DNA of 64,000 nucleotides from Tetmemena sp. SeJ-2015. Its lineage: Eukaryota > Ciliophora > Spirotrichea > Sporadotrichida > Oxytrichidae. The stretch covers positions 1 to 64,000 of the forward strand of contig JAJKFJ010022706.1 in assembly GCA_027382625.1 (NCBI GenBank), given 5' to 3'. Under the pieces are notes generated by a model. That model was not told the origin of the DNA and did no database searches. It saw nothing but the letters and a program-made list of their open reading frames with translations. Shown here piece after piece: positions 48,148 to 57,882 of the stretch (position 1 is the first letter of the stretch; every line of letters begins with the position of its first letter). A program made the translations under genes and the position numbers.

Positions 48148-49712
48148 ATTCTTCTTAGACTATAATTAAAACTCATGGTTAGACATGCACTCTGGGTCAC
48201 GCCAGCCTAAACTAATGCAAGAGATAATTAACTCTAATTTCAGACGAATCCCTCGGCCTCAAATCATCAAGGAACTCTGATAATTTTCCGCTCCGACTAC
48301 TCAGAAAGTGAAAGTCTCTGCTTTCAGGCAGAATCTCAGGGTTTTTAGCAGTTTATCAAAAAACACCTGGCCTGATGAACTTTGATCTAAAATTATAGAG
48401 TAAATCGATCAAAAGGCTGAGAGTTTTTCTATCTTGCCTTCGCCTGGTGCCAATATAGAAAACCAAATCACTCTGCTCGAAGGCTAGTCGTCCCAAGTTG
48501 ACTCGAATCTCTCAAGCGAGTTCTGATTTGAGTCTTTCTTTAAGAATTGTGATATTTTAATTTGCCCAAAGTTTATTTTTTTCCGAAAGATTTTCCCTTC
48601 TGTCATTAAAATTGAGTCTTTGTCTTTGTTTATGGTCGGAGCCTCCTTATAAGGCTTGAAGTTTAATTTTATTAAATTATCAAAGGGGGTGATGTTCAAA
48701 AGTGTGGTTTTCGAGTTATCTAAAAGGTTTTATCGCAAGGGTGCTTCTAGATACTAGGCGAGCTTACCAAGATGAGAAGATCTCCTCAAAGAAAAATATT
48801 TCCTAAAGAAAAAAAAGATTAACCAAGAGAGTATAATTTGATAAGAGCGAGAGAGTTTCAATTAATATTTAATTAAATTAAATAATCACAGACTCATAGG
48901 AGAGCCCATAGTAGGTCCTCCACATCCCTCTCTTTTCAGAATGCAAATTGATTCTGCATGGTTCAGAGAGCAACTTTTCAGACATTAAATGAATTTCTCC
49001 ATCAACTTGTGCTTGAGTCTCATTTATTTTTGCGTACTTTCTAATTTCCTCCATTTTTGTTCTACTACTGCCAATTTCCTTCATTACCTTGAGTCTCTAT
49101 TCTTTTCTGAAATAAGAAAAGGGTTTTACCAAGGATGTTTAATCTTACGATTCCGCCTCCCGAGCGTATTGCCTCCAACATAGTTGAAAGGCGCCTGGGC
49201 CCGAAAACCCGATAGAAGTTTACCAACCACCTCAAACGTGGCGATTATGATATTTAAATTATACAGGCTGATGATTGAACACTTACCTTGAGAAGAAATG
49301 CTATCACTTGCAAAAATAATCTTCCTGGCTTGGGAGAGAAACTTGGAAAGGTGATGATGTTATTTCCAAAGAGAACTCCACTACTTCATTTGTTGGCCCA
49401 AGTCTCCTGGTTGTGAAGGCTCATTGTGGTGATCATGTATCGTTCGCTGTTGTCCTAGTCTACGTTTTATCACTGCTCAACATCAGTTGAGATTGAGTCT
49501 GATTCATTCAAGGGCGCCTTCAGACTCTTGTGGGTCGGTACTTTTCAAAATTATATCTAATTTAAAATTATAAGTTTTTAGAGACTCTCTCTTTTAAAGT
49601 TTATTTTCAAATATTTAATGACCAATTATTAATTTAAATATTGAGCATTAAATTTATTTTATAATTATTTTTTATAACTCTAACTCTCTTAGACGAAGAA
49701 GCAAGGATAATA
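48148..49712. other. region of broken ORFs next to the transposase
   Basis: Plus strand 48180-48530 carries apparent coding (LDMHSGSRQPKLMQEIINSN and further) interrupted by TGA codons. Minus strand has an ORF 48680-49084 (MKEIGSSRTKMEEIRKYAKI) overlapping in another frame an ORF 48409-48699 (KINFGQIKISQFLKKDSN), which together could be one gene with a frameshift. Further minus-strand coding-like stretches lie at 49300-49540. None is assignable to a family. Confidence 0.4.
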
Positions 49713-51560
49713 ATGGCAACTCTGAATTCACTCAGCAATCAAATCCAGAGCGTCGAGCAATTGGGCATCAGCAGCAATGGAGACGACAGGCTCTCCAAAG
49801 TTACACAGAATGATAATTAGATGCGCCCAAGCAATTTAAAGGGCCATCACATAAGAGAAAATGCTCCTGCGAAGTGTTTAGATAGAATTTCTAATCTCAA
49901 GTTCACTGACAGTAGGTCTACTCCTTCAGAAAGACAGAATCATGAGCCCCTTCAATCTGAGAAATTATTTTCGGAGCAAAGAAAGTAGATCGAGCGATTT
50001 GGCCTCCCCTCTAAGTTCAACCCTCCAAAATGGAAAAAGATAAAGCATGAATCACTAGAGACCTAAATAGAGATGACCCTACAAGAAGTCGGAGACGTAT
50101 CCAGTGTCCTTAAGATGTGCTTGAAGACACCAGGCGAAATTATTCAGATCAAAGAGAAGAGAGACGCACTATTCAAGCAATTTAACTGGCATAGAGAGCA
50201 AATCAACTTTGTATGTCGTCTCTTCAAAGACAGGGCTCACTTCAATGAGTGGTTTCATGTCTACTCCTCAGAAAATCAAGAAATTTCCAAAGCTGCTTCG
50301 CAATGCAACAAAAGTTTTACCGACTTCGTTTTTGAGAAAAAGTTCATCAAGAAAAGGGACTAGAAGTAGCAGGACAGAAATGACAAGCCTGCATGGTGGA
50401 AGTAGCAATAAAAGAGTGAAGAGAGCAAACAAGAGGAGGCTATGTGCTCTGATAATTATGGCAAGGAGAGGAAACTGATGGCTGACGAGATGCTCTCCTT
50501 GAGAAAGAAACATCATCAGAAGATGGTTGAGGCACATGTGATGGCCCGAAAGTGGAAGCGTGAAGCCAAGTCATACAAGGAGCAGGCGGAGATGTATAAG
50601 AAACAGCTGGAATAGCACCTGGAGGATTATCTGAAATAGTCGTGCGAGATTGCAAGCGTTAAAGAGCAGCTTGATGATGTGAGGAAGAGGTTGGTGGAGT
50701 AATAGAAATGCAATCCCCTTATCATAAGTGATGGATGGAAAATCAAGAAGTCCAAGCTGCGAGAACGTATCAATCCCGAGAGTTTTCAGATAAATGGACC
50801 TTCGCTCGGTTTCTTCTGGTCATAGTTCCCTTGGGGGAGGAGGCGATTCAACAATAAGTAATGGCAGTATGAGGGCAACTTCCGAGACCCCAGCTTATGG
50901 AACCAGCTTGAGTATGACTTGATTTATCTTGAAGGAGGTAGGAAGTTCCTCGTCATTGTGGTGGATCCTCCCTGGGTAGGTACTGGCATGAAGTTGCCCT
51001 ATGCCACTATGACCAATGACGAATTCTTCAATAGTATACCGTGGGATCGCTTGTAGGATGACGGCTACCTATTCCTCTGGGTCACCCAAGCTTAGATGGA
51101 GGATGCGCTGAAGCAAATTAACGACCGTGGCTACATGAAATGCGATATCATCGTGTGGGTCAAATTGAACAAGGACAAGACTTTGAACAATAACATTGGC
51201 TATTACTCTCGACATGTGGCCGAGTTCTGCATCATAGCAAGAAAGCGCAAGGAGTTCGCCGAGCTCAGACAGTAGACTGTGCTCCACTATCTCTCAAATG
51301 TCATAATAGAAGAGGTAGGAGTGGCCAGCTAGAAGCCGACGAAATTTTACGAGTTCGTTGAGGAGTTCATTCCTCACGATCGCTATTTGGACCTCTGCGG
51401 CAGACAGTGTGGATAACGTGACCGCTGGATCACTGTAGGCATTCAGAGTATCGATATGACTCTCTAGCAGCCGCTTGGAAGCTAGATTCCCTACTCTTTC
51501 TACCAACCGCTAGATCAAAATCAACCAATTCTCTTCCCTGGCCCTAATTCAAATATTTGA
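49713..51560 (+). CDS. MTA1: MT-A70 family adenine methyltransferase, MTA1-like
   Basis: Uninterrupted ORF of 615 residues. The C-terminal 250 residues form the MT-A70 domain: FLVIVVDPPWVGTGMKLPY with catalytic DPPW, DDGYLFLWVTQAQMEDAL, CDIIVWVKLNKDKT, SRHVAEFCIIARK, PTKFYEFVEEFIPHDRYLDL and QRDRWITVG. An intact DPPW means a catalytic, not a regulatory, subunit. MTA1 of ciliates is the nuclear DNA N6-adenine methyltransferase catalytic subunit (MTA1c). METTL3/METTL14 RNA enzymes are the related alternative. The N-terminal 350 residues are polar with a coiled coil (KWKREAKSYKEQAEMYKKQL). No intron or IES, unlike most neighbours. The same strand as the SecA-like and transposase ORFs. Confidence 0.85.
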
Positions 51561-51613
51561 TTTTGAGCTTTCTATGCCTTCGGTTCTTGTTAATTATAAT
51601 AATATTTATCTTA

Positions 51614-52340
51614 TCAATCAAAAAATTTTACCTTATCCCTAGTCAATTTACTATGATGCTCCTCGTCAAAGTAAAGATGCTCTAGAGTTTCTTGAAGCTC
51701 TTTATAATTAATGCTCTCCAAAGTCTAATCTGCTTTTAACTTGTAAATCCCCAAACCTATCATCGCACCTAGTCCTCCATCACAATAAGCAGACCCTCCT
51801 GATCCAATCACAATTTTATTGACTTCATGCTAGCTTATTATTTTGGATATCAATTGTCCAGTTCCCTAATAACTATCAGAAATATACTAAACTTACAATA
51901 GAGGAGGCTCTCCACACGTCTCTTTCCTCCCTCAGAAGCATTTACAGACCTGAAGTATTTGCAACCTCTATATACGCTGCTTTATTTTCAAGATCCAATA
52001 AATACTCAGTGTCTACTTCTCTGTAAAGGGGATCAAGAATTTTATCTTTCACAAGTTCAATCCTAGATGCACTGAAATCTTTTGCTCCTTATGATTTTTA
52101 TATGATATGCTGCATGCATTTTACAAAGCCATCACCTCCATCGGATATAGGAATTTCCTGTATAGCTAATTCTTTATCTTAATTATCCTAATTCTATTGG
52201 AGGCTATCTCTTATAGGTTAAAGTTTGTCTCTTACTATAGAGCACAACTACTATGATGTTAATGTATCTTTAAATTTGTCAAAGATAAGAAGCACCTTTT
52301 TCTAACTTTATTATGAAATGACTCTGCTTGAAGCTTACAT
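51614..52340 (-). CDS. glycerate 2-kinase (GlxK type)
   Basis: ATP + glycerate to 2-phosphoglycerate, in photorespiratory/serine degradation-type metabolism. ATG at 52340 (MQASSRVISQQSQKKVLLIF). A 31-bp intron at 51866-51896; TGA at 51614. Motifs: FDKFKDTLTSQQL (FKESLSA in bacteria), ISDGGDGF, EVANTSGLQML, GTGQLISKII and GSGGSAYCDGGLGAMIGLG (GGSATNDGGAGML). At about 230 residues it is shorter than the 370-400 of bacterial GlxK, so the C-terminal lobe is missing or lies elsewhere, perhaps as an unlinked MDS. It is convergent with the MTA1-like gene, 53 bp apart. Confidence 0.8.
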
Positions 52341-52649
52341 TACTATTCTAAATTTAATTAAAGTAATTTCAATAGATAAATTATATGCAACTTTATGAAA
52401 TTCGCGTTTCTAGAAAAGACCTTTAGATTTATTATAACTCCTCCTTCATTATAATGATAGGATTATGATTTAGAAATTTATGTTGGAGTGAATTTAAAAA
52501 GAGAGTGCAAGTGATTATATTAGTGCTTATAAAAGAGAGATAAGTAGGTAAATTATTAAATAATTTTAGAATTATGGGCTCTCTCATGTGTTGCTGATGA
52601 GCGGCCCTGATTCTAAATGTCAATTTGCACCATGTGCGCAAAATGATGC
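52341..52649. other. intergenic
   Basis: AT-rich spacer; nothing recognised. Confidence 0.5.
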
Positions 52650-53047
52650 TCAGTGAGTGCCCTCCAATTGGTTGTGGATAATTGGCTGCACGCAAGCCTC
52701 AACACAGGTTTATAATATCTACTATAATTAAGTACACAGGTGACGTAGTCTCTCATGGGATACATGCAAGTCTTGGTGGGGTTGATCTTGATAATTCTCT
52801 CGAGTTGAGTCTCGCATCTTTCCAACTTTTCTTTCCAGTATTTGCACTGAGGCTTGCAGTCTTCAATCAGTAGTGACTTGGGGTTCTCTCCCTCCTTTAG
52901 CATTGTCTTCACATAGCCTAAACAAAGATTAACAAGGGAACTTTGAGCAGAAGGAAAGAGCTTACTTGGGGTGGCGATGTGTGGTGCCATGCTGCTCTCG
53001 TAGGTCATCCAACCTGGGGTTAGCCATCCTGCTACTCCTCCTCCCAT
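52650..53047 (-). CDS. twin CX9C mitochondrial-type small protein
   Basis: ATG at 53047 (MGGGVAGWLTPGWMTYESSM). A 48-bp intron 52918-52965 and an IES 52710-52741; TGA at 52650; about 100 residues. Cysteines occur as CKYWKEKLERC and CMYPMRDYVTC, two CX9C motifs on a helical hairpin as in intermembrane-space proteins oxidised by Mia40. The pattern and size fit the cytochrome bc1 hinge subunit (UQCRH/QCR6) or another CHCH assembly factor. I cannot choose from sequence. Without removing the IES, the protein would lose its last residues (VEACVQPIIHNQLEG). Confidence 0.75.
52710..52741. other. IES, 32 bp, pointer ACACAGGT (ACCTGTGT on coding strand)
   Basis: Eight-base repeats at 52702-52709 and 52734-52741 flank an AT-only-like insert. 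Removal gives RDYVTCVEACVQPII in frame. One of the longest non-scrambled pointers here. Confidence 0.9.
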
Positions 53048-53416
53048 TTTACTTTATACGCTTTAATAATTATAATTCTAAATCACAACTCCCAATTAGT
53101 ATATTTCACTTCTCACTCGAAAATAAAGTCTTCAATGTCTGCATGTAATCTTCTATAAGATTAATATAGTTTTCAAAAATGATAGAGAGAAATAATAAAG
53201 AAATATCATTAAAACCAAAAGGGAGGCAGATTTATAAAGATAAAGAAAATATAAGATGAAAACTATGAACATAATGAAATCTCCTACAACGCCTAGGGCT
53301 CACAGATCTTTCATTCTTAACTTAATGTTTGTTTTAAGAGAAGTAATTTAAGATTGTGTTAGATTGGTGTGAGCCTACTTTTAATAATCTATCTAAATGC
53401 AAGCATAGTAGCAAGC
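53048..53416. other. divergent intergenic region
   Basis: AT-rich; no gene or repeat recognised. Confidence 0.5.
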
Positions 53417-54405
53417 ATGGGAGGACCTTTACCTCCTGAGTGGTGGAAAGATCTTAAGGGCAGACACATGAACTCTATGCAGGAGTTCTAATAAATGTAT
53501 AGTGAGGGAGAACTTAAAGGCAAGATCATATTTTTTGAATTCTTCATGCAACAATAGAAATATAGACACTCTTAAAATAATTTTAAGTCTATTAAAGATT
53601 GATGAATGCCCTTGGTGCTACAAGAGTATGACTGATTACAACAGACTGATAGATGATTTACTTGAGTGGTATGGTCCTGAGAAAATAGACTTTGTTGCAG
53701 TTGATGGGCCGAATGCAAGAGAATTTGGAGTATATTTCCAAGCCTATTCCTACCCTACCTTCACTTCAGCAATTTTAGACTAACTTTAAAAGCATTAGAT
53801 TTAATAAGATTATTACAATCCCTTCAAAAGGAGCTGTACCCCATATAAAGTTTCACACTTCTCCTAGAACCTACGAAACTTTGAAAGCGTGGGCTTTGCA
53901 AGTGATGGGAGACACTCCCCTCCGCCCAGGAGTTTAACTTCCCAGTCCAGATGAAGAAAGGAAGATGCAAGCACTCAGAGAGTAGATTGACTAGGTGATA
54001 CTCCATGATTAAATGATAGCATAGAGTGAAACTGTGCTCGTGGCTTTTACAGACATGCTTAAAGCTGTATCTGAGAGCAGTGTCAAAGAAGCGGAGAAGC
54101 TAAAGTTGCTCAACGATTATATATCTAAGATGAACTTGGGTAGTGGAAATCAATAGAAAGATGGACAGGGAGGTTTGATAGCCCAGCCAAGTGGATGGCT
54201 ACAAAGTGAGGAATTTAAATAATTCCTCATCGGAGTAGTTCTAGGAAGTTTACTCTCTATGGTGCTTGTAATATACTTAAACATCAACCCAGGACAGGAA
54301 AATCAAAAAGAAACCACACTCAAGAAAAAGACCTCCACTAATTTATTCTATTCTAGAACTTTTATTTCAATTTAATTCGAAGACTGTCAAAAGTTAAAGC
54401 GTTGA
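53417..54405 (+). CDS. thioredoxin-fold membrane protein with CPWC motif
   Basis: ATG 53417 (MGGPLPPEWWKDLKGRHMN). A 67-bp IES at 53541-53607 splits the active-site region; removal gives KIIFFECPWCYKSMTDYN, a thioredoxin-like CxxC. DFVAVDGPNAREFGVYFQAY and SYPTFTSAILD follow, the cis-Pro strand of the fold. Around 53783 a small frame change (4 bp duplicated ACTA-like, or an error) is needed to continue to a long helical C-terminal part with one membrane segment (FLIGVVLGSLLSMVLVIYL) and a Lys-rich tail ending at TGA 54403. Redox or ER/secretory membrane role is inferred. Confidence 0.75.
53541..53607. other. IES, 67 bp, pointer TGAAT
   Basis: Repeats at 53536-53540 and 53603-53607. Removal creates the FFECPWC active-site sequence; the unexcised frame ends in TGA. 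Confidence 0.85.
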
Positions 54406-54446
54406 TGAAGAGAAAGTTGCGTGATTTACTAATTTCTATTTATCTA

Positions 54447-54980
54447 GGCTATTTCTGTATTCAAATATCACATAAAAGTTTTAGAGGTATCTTTCATTCT
54501 ACTGGTTGTGGCAGTAGTTTCATTAATCCTTATTTAATTTTTTTATTCGAAAGTTAATATCCTGGTTGAGTGTGATGATGCGCATTTGCATGTGAACTAC
54601 TAACCAGAACATCGCAATTTAAAACTATATTTATATTTGATCAATCATCACTAGCATTCACTGTTGAGTGATAGCAATATATACGGATAATAGTAGTAGT
54701 AGGCAAAGATACTCTTCATCTTCTTTAGGAAGATATTAGCAAGCAGATCCGCAATCGCTGAATACTAATGACAGAAACCAGCGTAAGAAACTCATAAGGT
54801 AACTTGAAACTTAAAACTAGCATTATATATATATTCAAGCATATTTTTTTAACTGCCTACTATCAAACTTAAAGAGAAAATTAAAGGGAATGGACAGAAA
54901 AAGAAGATGTTTAGGATATATAAAATATCTACTAAGATCACACTCAATAAAGAGAGTAAGACTCTAATCACCACTCTAAC

Positions 54981-55012
<32 letters not shown>

Positions 55013-57524
55013 TAAGGGAATTAAAGGGCCCCCGGCATAAATAAGATAGGCCGTGACGTCAATGATATTGCTGTGACGCACTTATCTGACGCACACAAAC
55101 CTACCAGCCGAATAGGGATATTAAACCGGCACCCCCGCCACCTCACACTCTGAGCAGAAGCCCCCGGCTTCTGCAACCATCCAAAAAAACCTAAAAAGGG
55201 GAAAAAAATCCGGTAGCTTCGGACCGAGAGCAAGTGCTGCTCCGTAGCGTCTGGCTTCGCTGTCCAGCTGCATGACTGAGTGTTTGCCCATAGTAATCCC
55301 TCCACGCCTAACAGGATTAGGAGGGTGAGTGGGAACCACTCACCTTTGATTATCTCTCCCGTGAGCAGCTCAACACCCTTTCCCCAGGGCTTTTGGCTGC
55401 ATTATCCCTTGCCCTTTTAAGACACTTCACCCACCACAATGGATTACACAAACCAAGAAAGCCTTCAAGGGAAAAAGGGGCGACAGGGTAGTGCGGTGTG
55501 TGAGTCCCGAATTTTAAACTTTCTAATTAAATAAATACCACTCTAACATAAACTTGAAGCAGGTCCTTAAGTAAAAAGAGTTTGAGCAAATAGGAGAAAG
55601 CGTGATTCATGATATCGATCAAAATCATTAGCCTGAGGAAAGAACAGAAGATTAACAAGAAAATGATGAATATGAGCACATCGAGGATGAATCAGAATGG
55701 GAAGTGGAATATAAGATATTTCCCTTCAAATTGGTTTGAACAATCAAGAGTGTAGAGGCTTAAATCTGTCTTTATCCTTTTAAAATATTACTAAATTAAC
55801 AGTCTATGAATTTGAGAATGCCTTTAAAGCAAACACTAAACATTTGATAGTTGAGTTATATGATCCTAAATGCAACTCTTGCTACGAGTTCATGGAGGAG
55901 TATCATAAGCTTTACTACTATTTCTCGAACAACTACGGTGAAGAGCAGATTCAGTTTATGATAATGGATTGCTATTTCCTATTTATTTAAATGGATGGAA
56001 CTGTATAAGACTTTGATAAATATTTAGTGCAGTATGAGATAACCTTTTGCCCCTATCTGATATATTTTGGACCTTAGGATCCTAATAGCTCCCATGGTGA
56101 GCATCGAAATAATCGGAGAGGTAGATAGCATGTACATGTAGAGTTTGACTCAGTTTATGAGGGTGAGATGATGATGTTCTAGCCAATAAAAGATTGGATA
56201 TTAAATGCTACTTCAAGTGGAGAGCACCCCCTAAAACTGAAGGAAGGAATTGCTGATCTTACCACTGGAAGATTCGGCTCAAACGTAGTTTCCTCAGATA
56301 ATATAGTTGAAGAATTAAGCGGTTTTTTTTAGTAAAAGATGACTAAGATGATCTAGATGAAACGGAAATGGAATAAGAATTTACAGAGGAAGATTATGAA
56401 AAAAGGAGACAGCACTAGACTGACTTTCATCAAGAAGGTCTGGAGGAAAAGATTAAGTATGCTCAACTGAAGAAAGCAGAGATAAAGCAACTGTATGAAG
56501 AAAGTGAGAAGAAAAGATAAAAGATCTATGATCAAAGACAAAAGTTGGAGCAACAGTTTCAAGAGCAGAAACAACAAGAGGATTATATTTCCATCTTTAG
56601 TTATTGAGGCACTCAATCCTCAACCTTAAAAGTAATCAAGCAACTAATAAACTCAACGCCAAAGTCATGGAACATCATTATTTATTTATGCTTTATAATA
56701 TGTTATCAGAGTAAAATGCTGAGAGCATCAATTTAGACATAATTAGCTTACAATTTGGGGAAGTGAAGAAGAAAATCCCAAAAGATTCAAACTATCATGC
56801 AGGCCACAATCACTCCAATCCACATGTTATAGAATTTAAACCGATTTCTCAAGAAGAAGAGGCTCTAATAAACAAGGAGCAATAGCTCTTGAACTAGTAA
56901 ATAGAAGAGAACGACAGATAGAGAAGGGAAAAAGCTTTTGAAAACAAGACATATGCAACCTATGATTTCAATGTTGGCCCTTGGGATACGCACATTACAA
57001 ATTACAGCAAAGAGAAGTTTAACAAGTTTATGATACAGATTCAAAAGATATACGATTACTTCCTTTTCTAAGTTCAATTTATTTAACATTGTGAATTTGA
57101 TAATTGCAAGGTATTTATCTATTGCAATGTTTAAGTGAAGGATCTGAGAGATAACAGCAAGTAGCTAGTTTTAAAATAAGGAGGAAGTAAAGCTGAATAA
57201 GAACTGTAGGAATTATTATCGGTAAAAATTGCTTAAAATTTGCGTCTTTTTAAAATAATAGGTGGATTATTCATTGCTAGACTATAGTTATTTTTTTTAT
57301 AGAATCTGCGAAAAAAGATGAATTTATTTAAATTAATTTCTTCACTAGCATAAACCAAATAGCTTATTTTAATTTTTATCAAAAAAGTTTAGATTAAACT
57401 GTTCTCTATATCTGAAACTGATCAATAAAATAATGTTGAAGAGAGCGAACCTTCATTTTATTAAAAGTAAAATAATTATTTTAATCATTATTCCATGCAT
57501 GGTATTTCTTCTCAGGTTTAATGA
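54447..57524 (+). CDS. second thioredoxin-fold membrane protein, broken by a retroposon-like insert
   Basis: Coding begins by 54447 (the start codon is unclear) with a membrane helix (EVSFILLVVAVVSLILIQFF) and CDDAHLHVNYQPEHRNLKL. After an intron near 54800-54870 and the 0.55-kb insertion, it continues as an acidic linker (EHIEDESEWEVEY) and a thioredoxin-like domain (HLIVELYDPKCNSCYEFMEE, CNSC). The IES at 55970-55996 lies in the following strand. Then come an acidic coiled coil, NVGPWDTHITNYSKEKFNKF, and an open frame to TGA 57522. Several joints (about 55730, 56610-56720) need frame changes. It is similar in plan to the previous gene, so the pair may be a tandem duplication with large divergence. 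Confidence 0.55.
54981..55012. repeat. (AAT)n microsatellite, tail of the insertion
   Basis: About ten AAT units. On the minus strand they form an (ATT)n tail at the 3' end of the inserted element. Confidence 0.9.
54985..55536 (-). mobile_element. GC-rich retroposon-like insertion (SINE or truncated LINE) with 15-bp TSD
   Basis: ACCACTCTAACATAA occurs at 54970-54984 and again at 55537-55551, exactly flanking a 552-bp block that is much richer in G+C than its surroundings. On the minus strand the block ends in an (ATT)n tail. A duplication of this length plus a simple-repeat tail are marks of target-primed reverse transcription. A short ORF (MGKHSVMQLDSEARRYGAAL) is present on the minus strand at about 55121-55288, with no recognisable domain. 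I found no clear tRNA A/B boxes, so a 5'-truncated LINE 3' end is as likely as a SINE. Confidence 0.8.
55970..55996. other. candidate IES, 27 bp, pointer AATGGAT
   Basis: Seven-base repeats at 55963-55969 and 55990-55996. The insert is in frame (YFLFIQ-like); removal gives QFMIMDGTVQDFDKYL, fitting the thioredoxin fold better. Confidence 0.65.
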
Positions 57525-57882
57525 TTGGCTTTTTGGCCATGACGATGTTCGCTAGAATGTTATTATAATTTTAAATCGTTAAATGAAATTATCATAAACA
57601 TTAAATCATAAACAATAATTCTGTAAACATCGAGAAATGCAATTTAAAAGTACAAGGAGAGAAACTAGTAGAATTCTAAATTAAGAAAAAATAAAGAATT
57701 CCATGAAGATTAATTGGAGATCCTGGACTTGAAAGCCTCTTCATCAAATTATAATTCACAAAGTGGAGATCAAATTATTAAAAGAAGATGAAGAAACTTT
57801 TGTTAAAACAAGCTTCATAATTCAGATTCTCGCTTCATTTATAATAAGGAAAATTAATTCACATAGCATAGTTTCAACATTT
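57525..57882. other. convergent intergenic region
   Basis: AT-rich 3' regions of two converging genes; nothing recognised. Confidence 0.5.

Noticed and set aside
53776..53790. Four-base tandem (ACTA) as a tiny IES in the thioredoxin-like gene
   Set aside because: Removal fixes the frame, but a 4-bp insert cannot be told from a sequencing or mutation event.
55037..55530. tRNA-derived SINE with A and B boxes
   Set aside because: No convincing box A or B; a hairpin around GGTGAGTGGTTCCCACTCACC-like sequence is not a tRNA T-arm. Kept as a retroposon-like insertion of unknown type.
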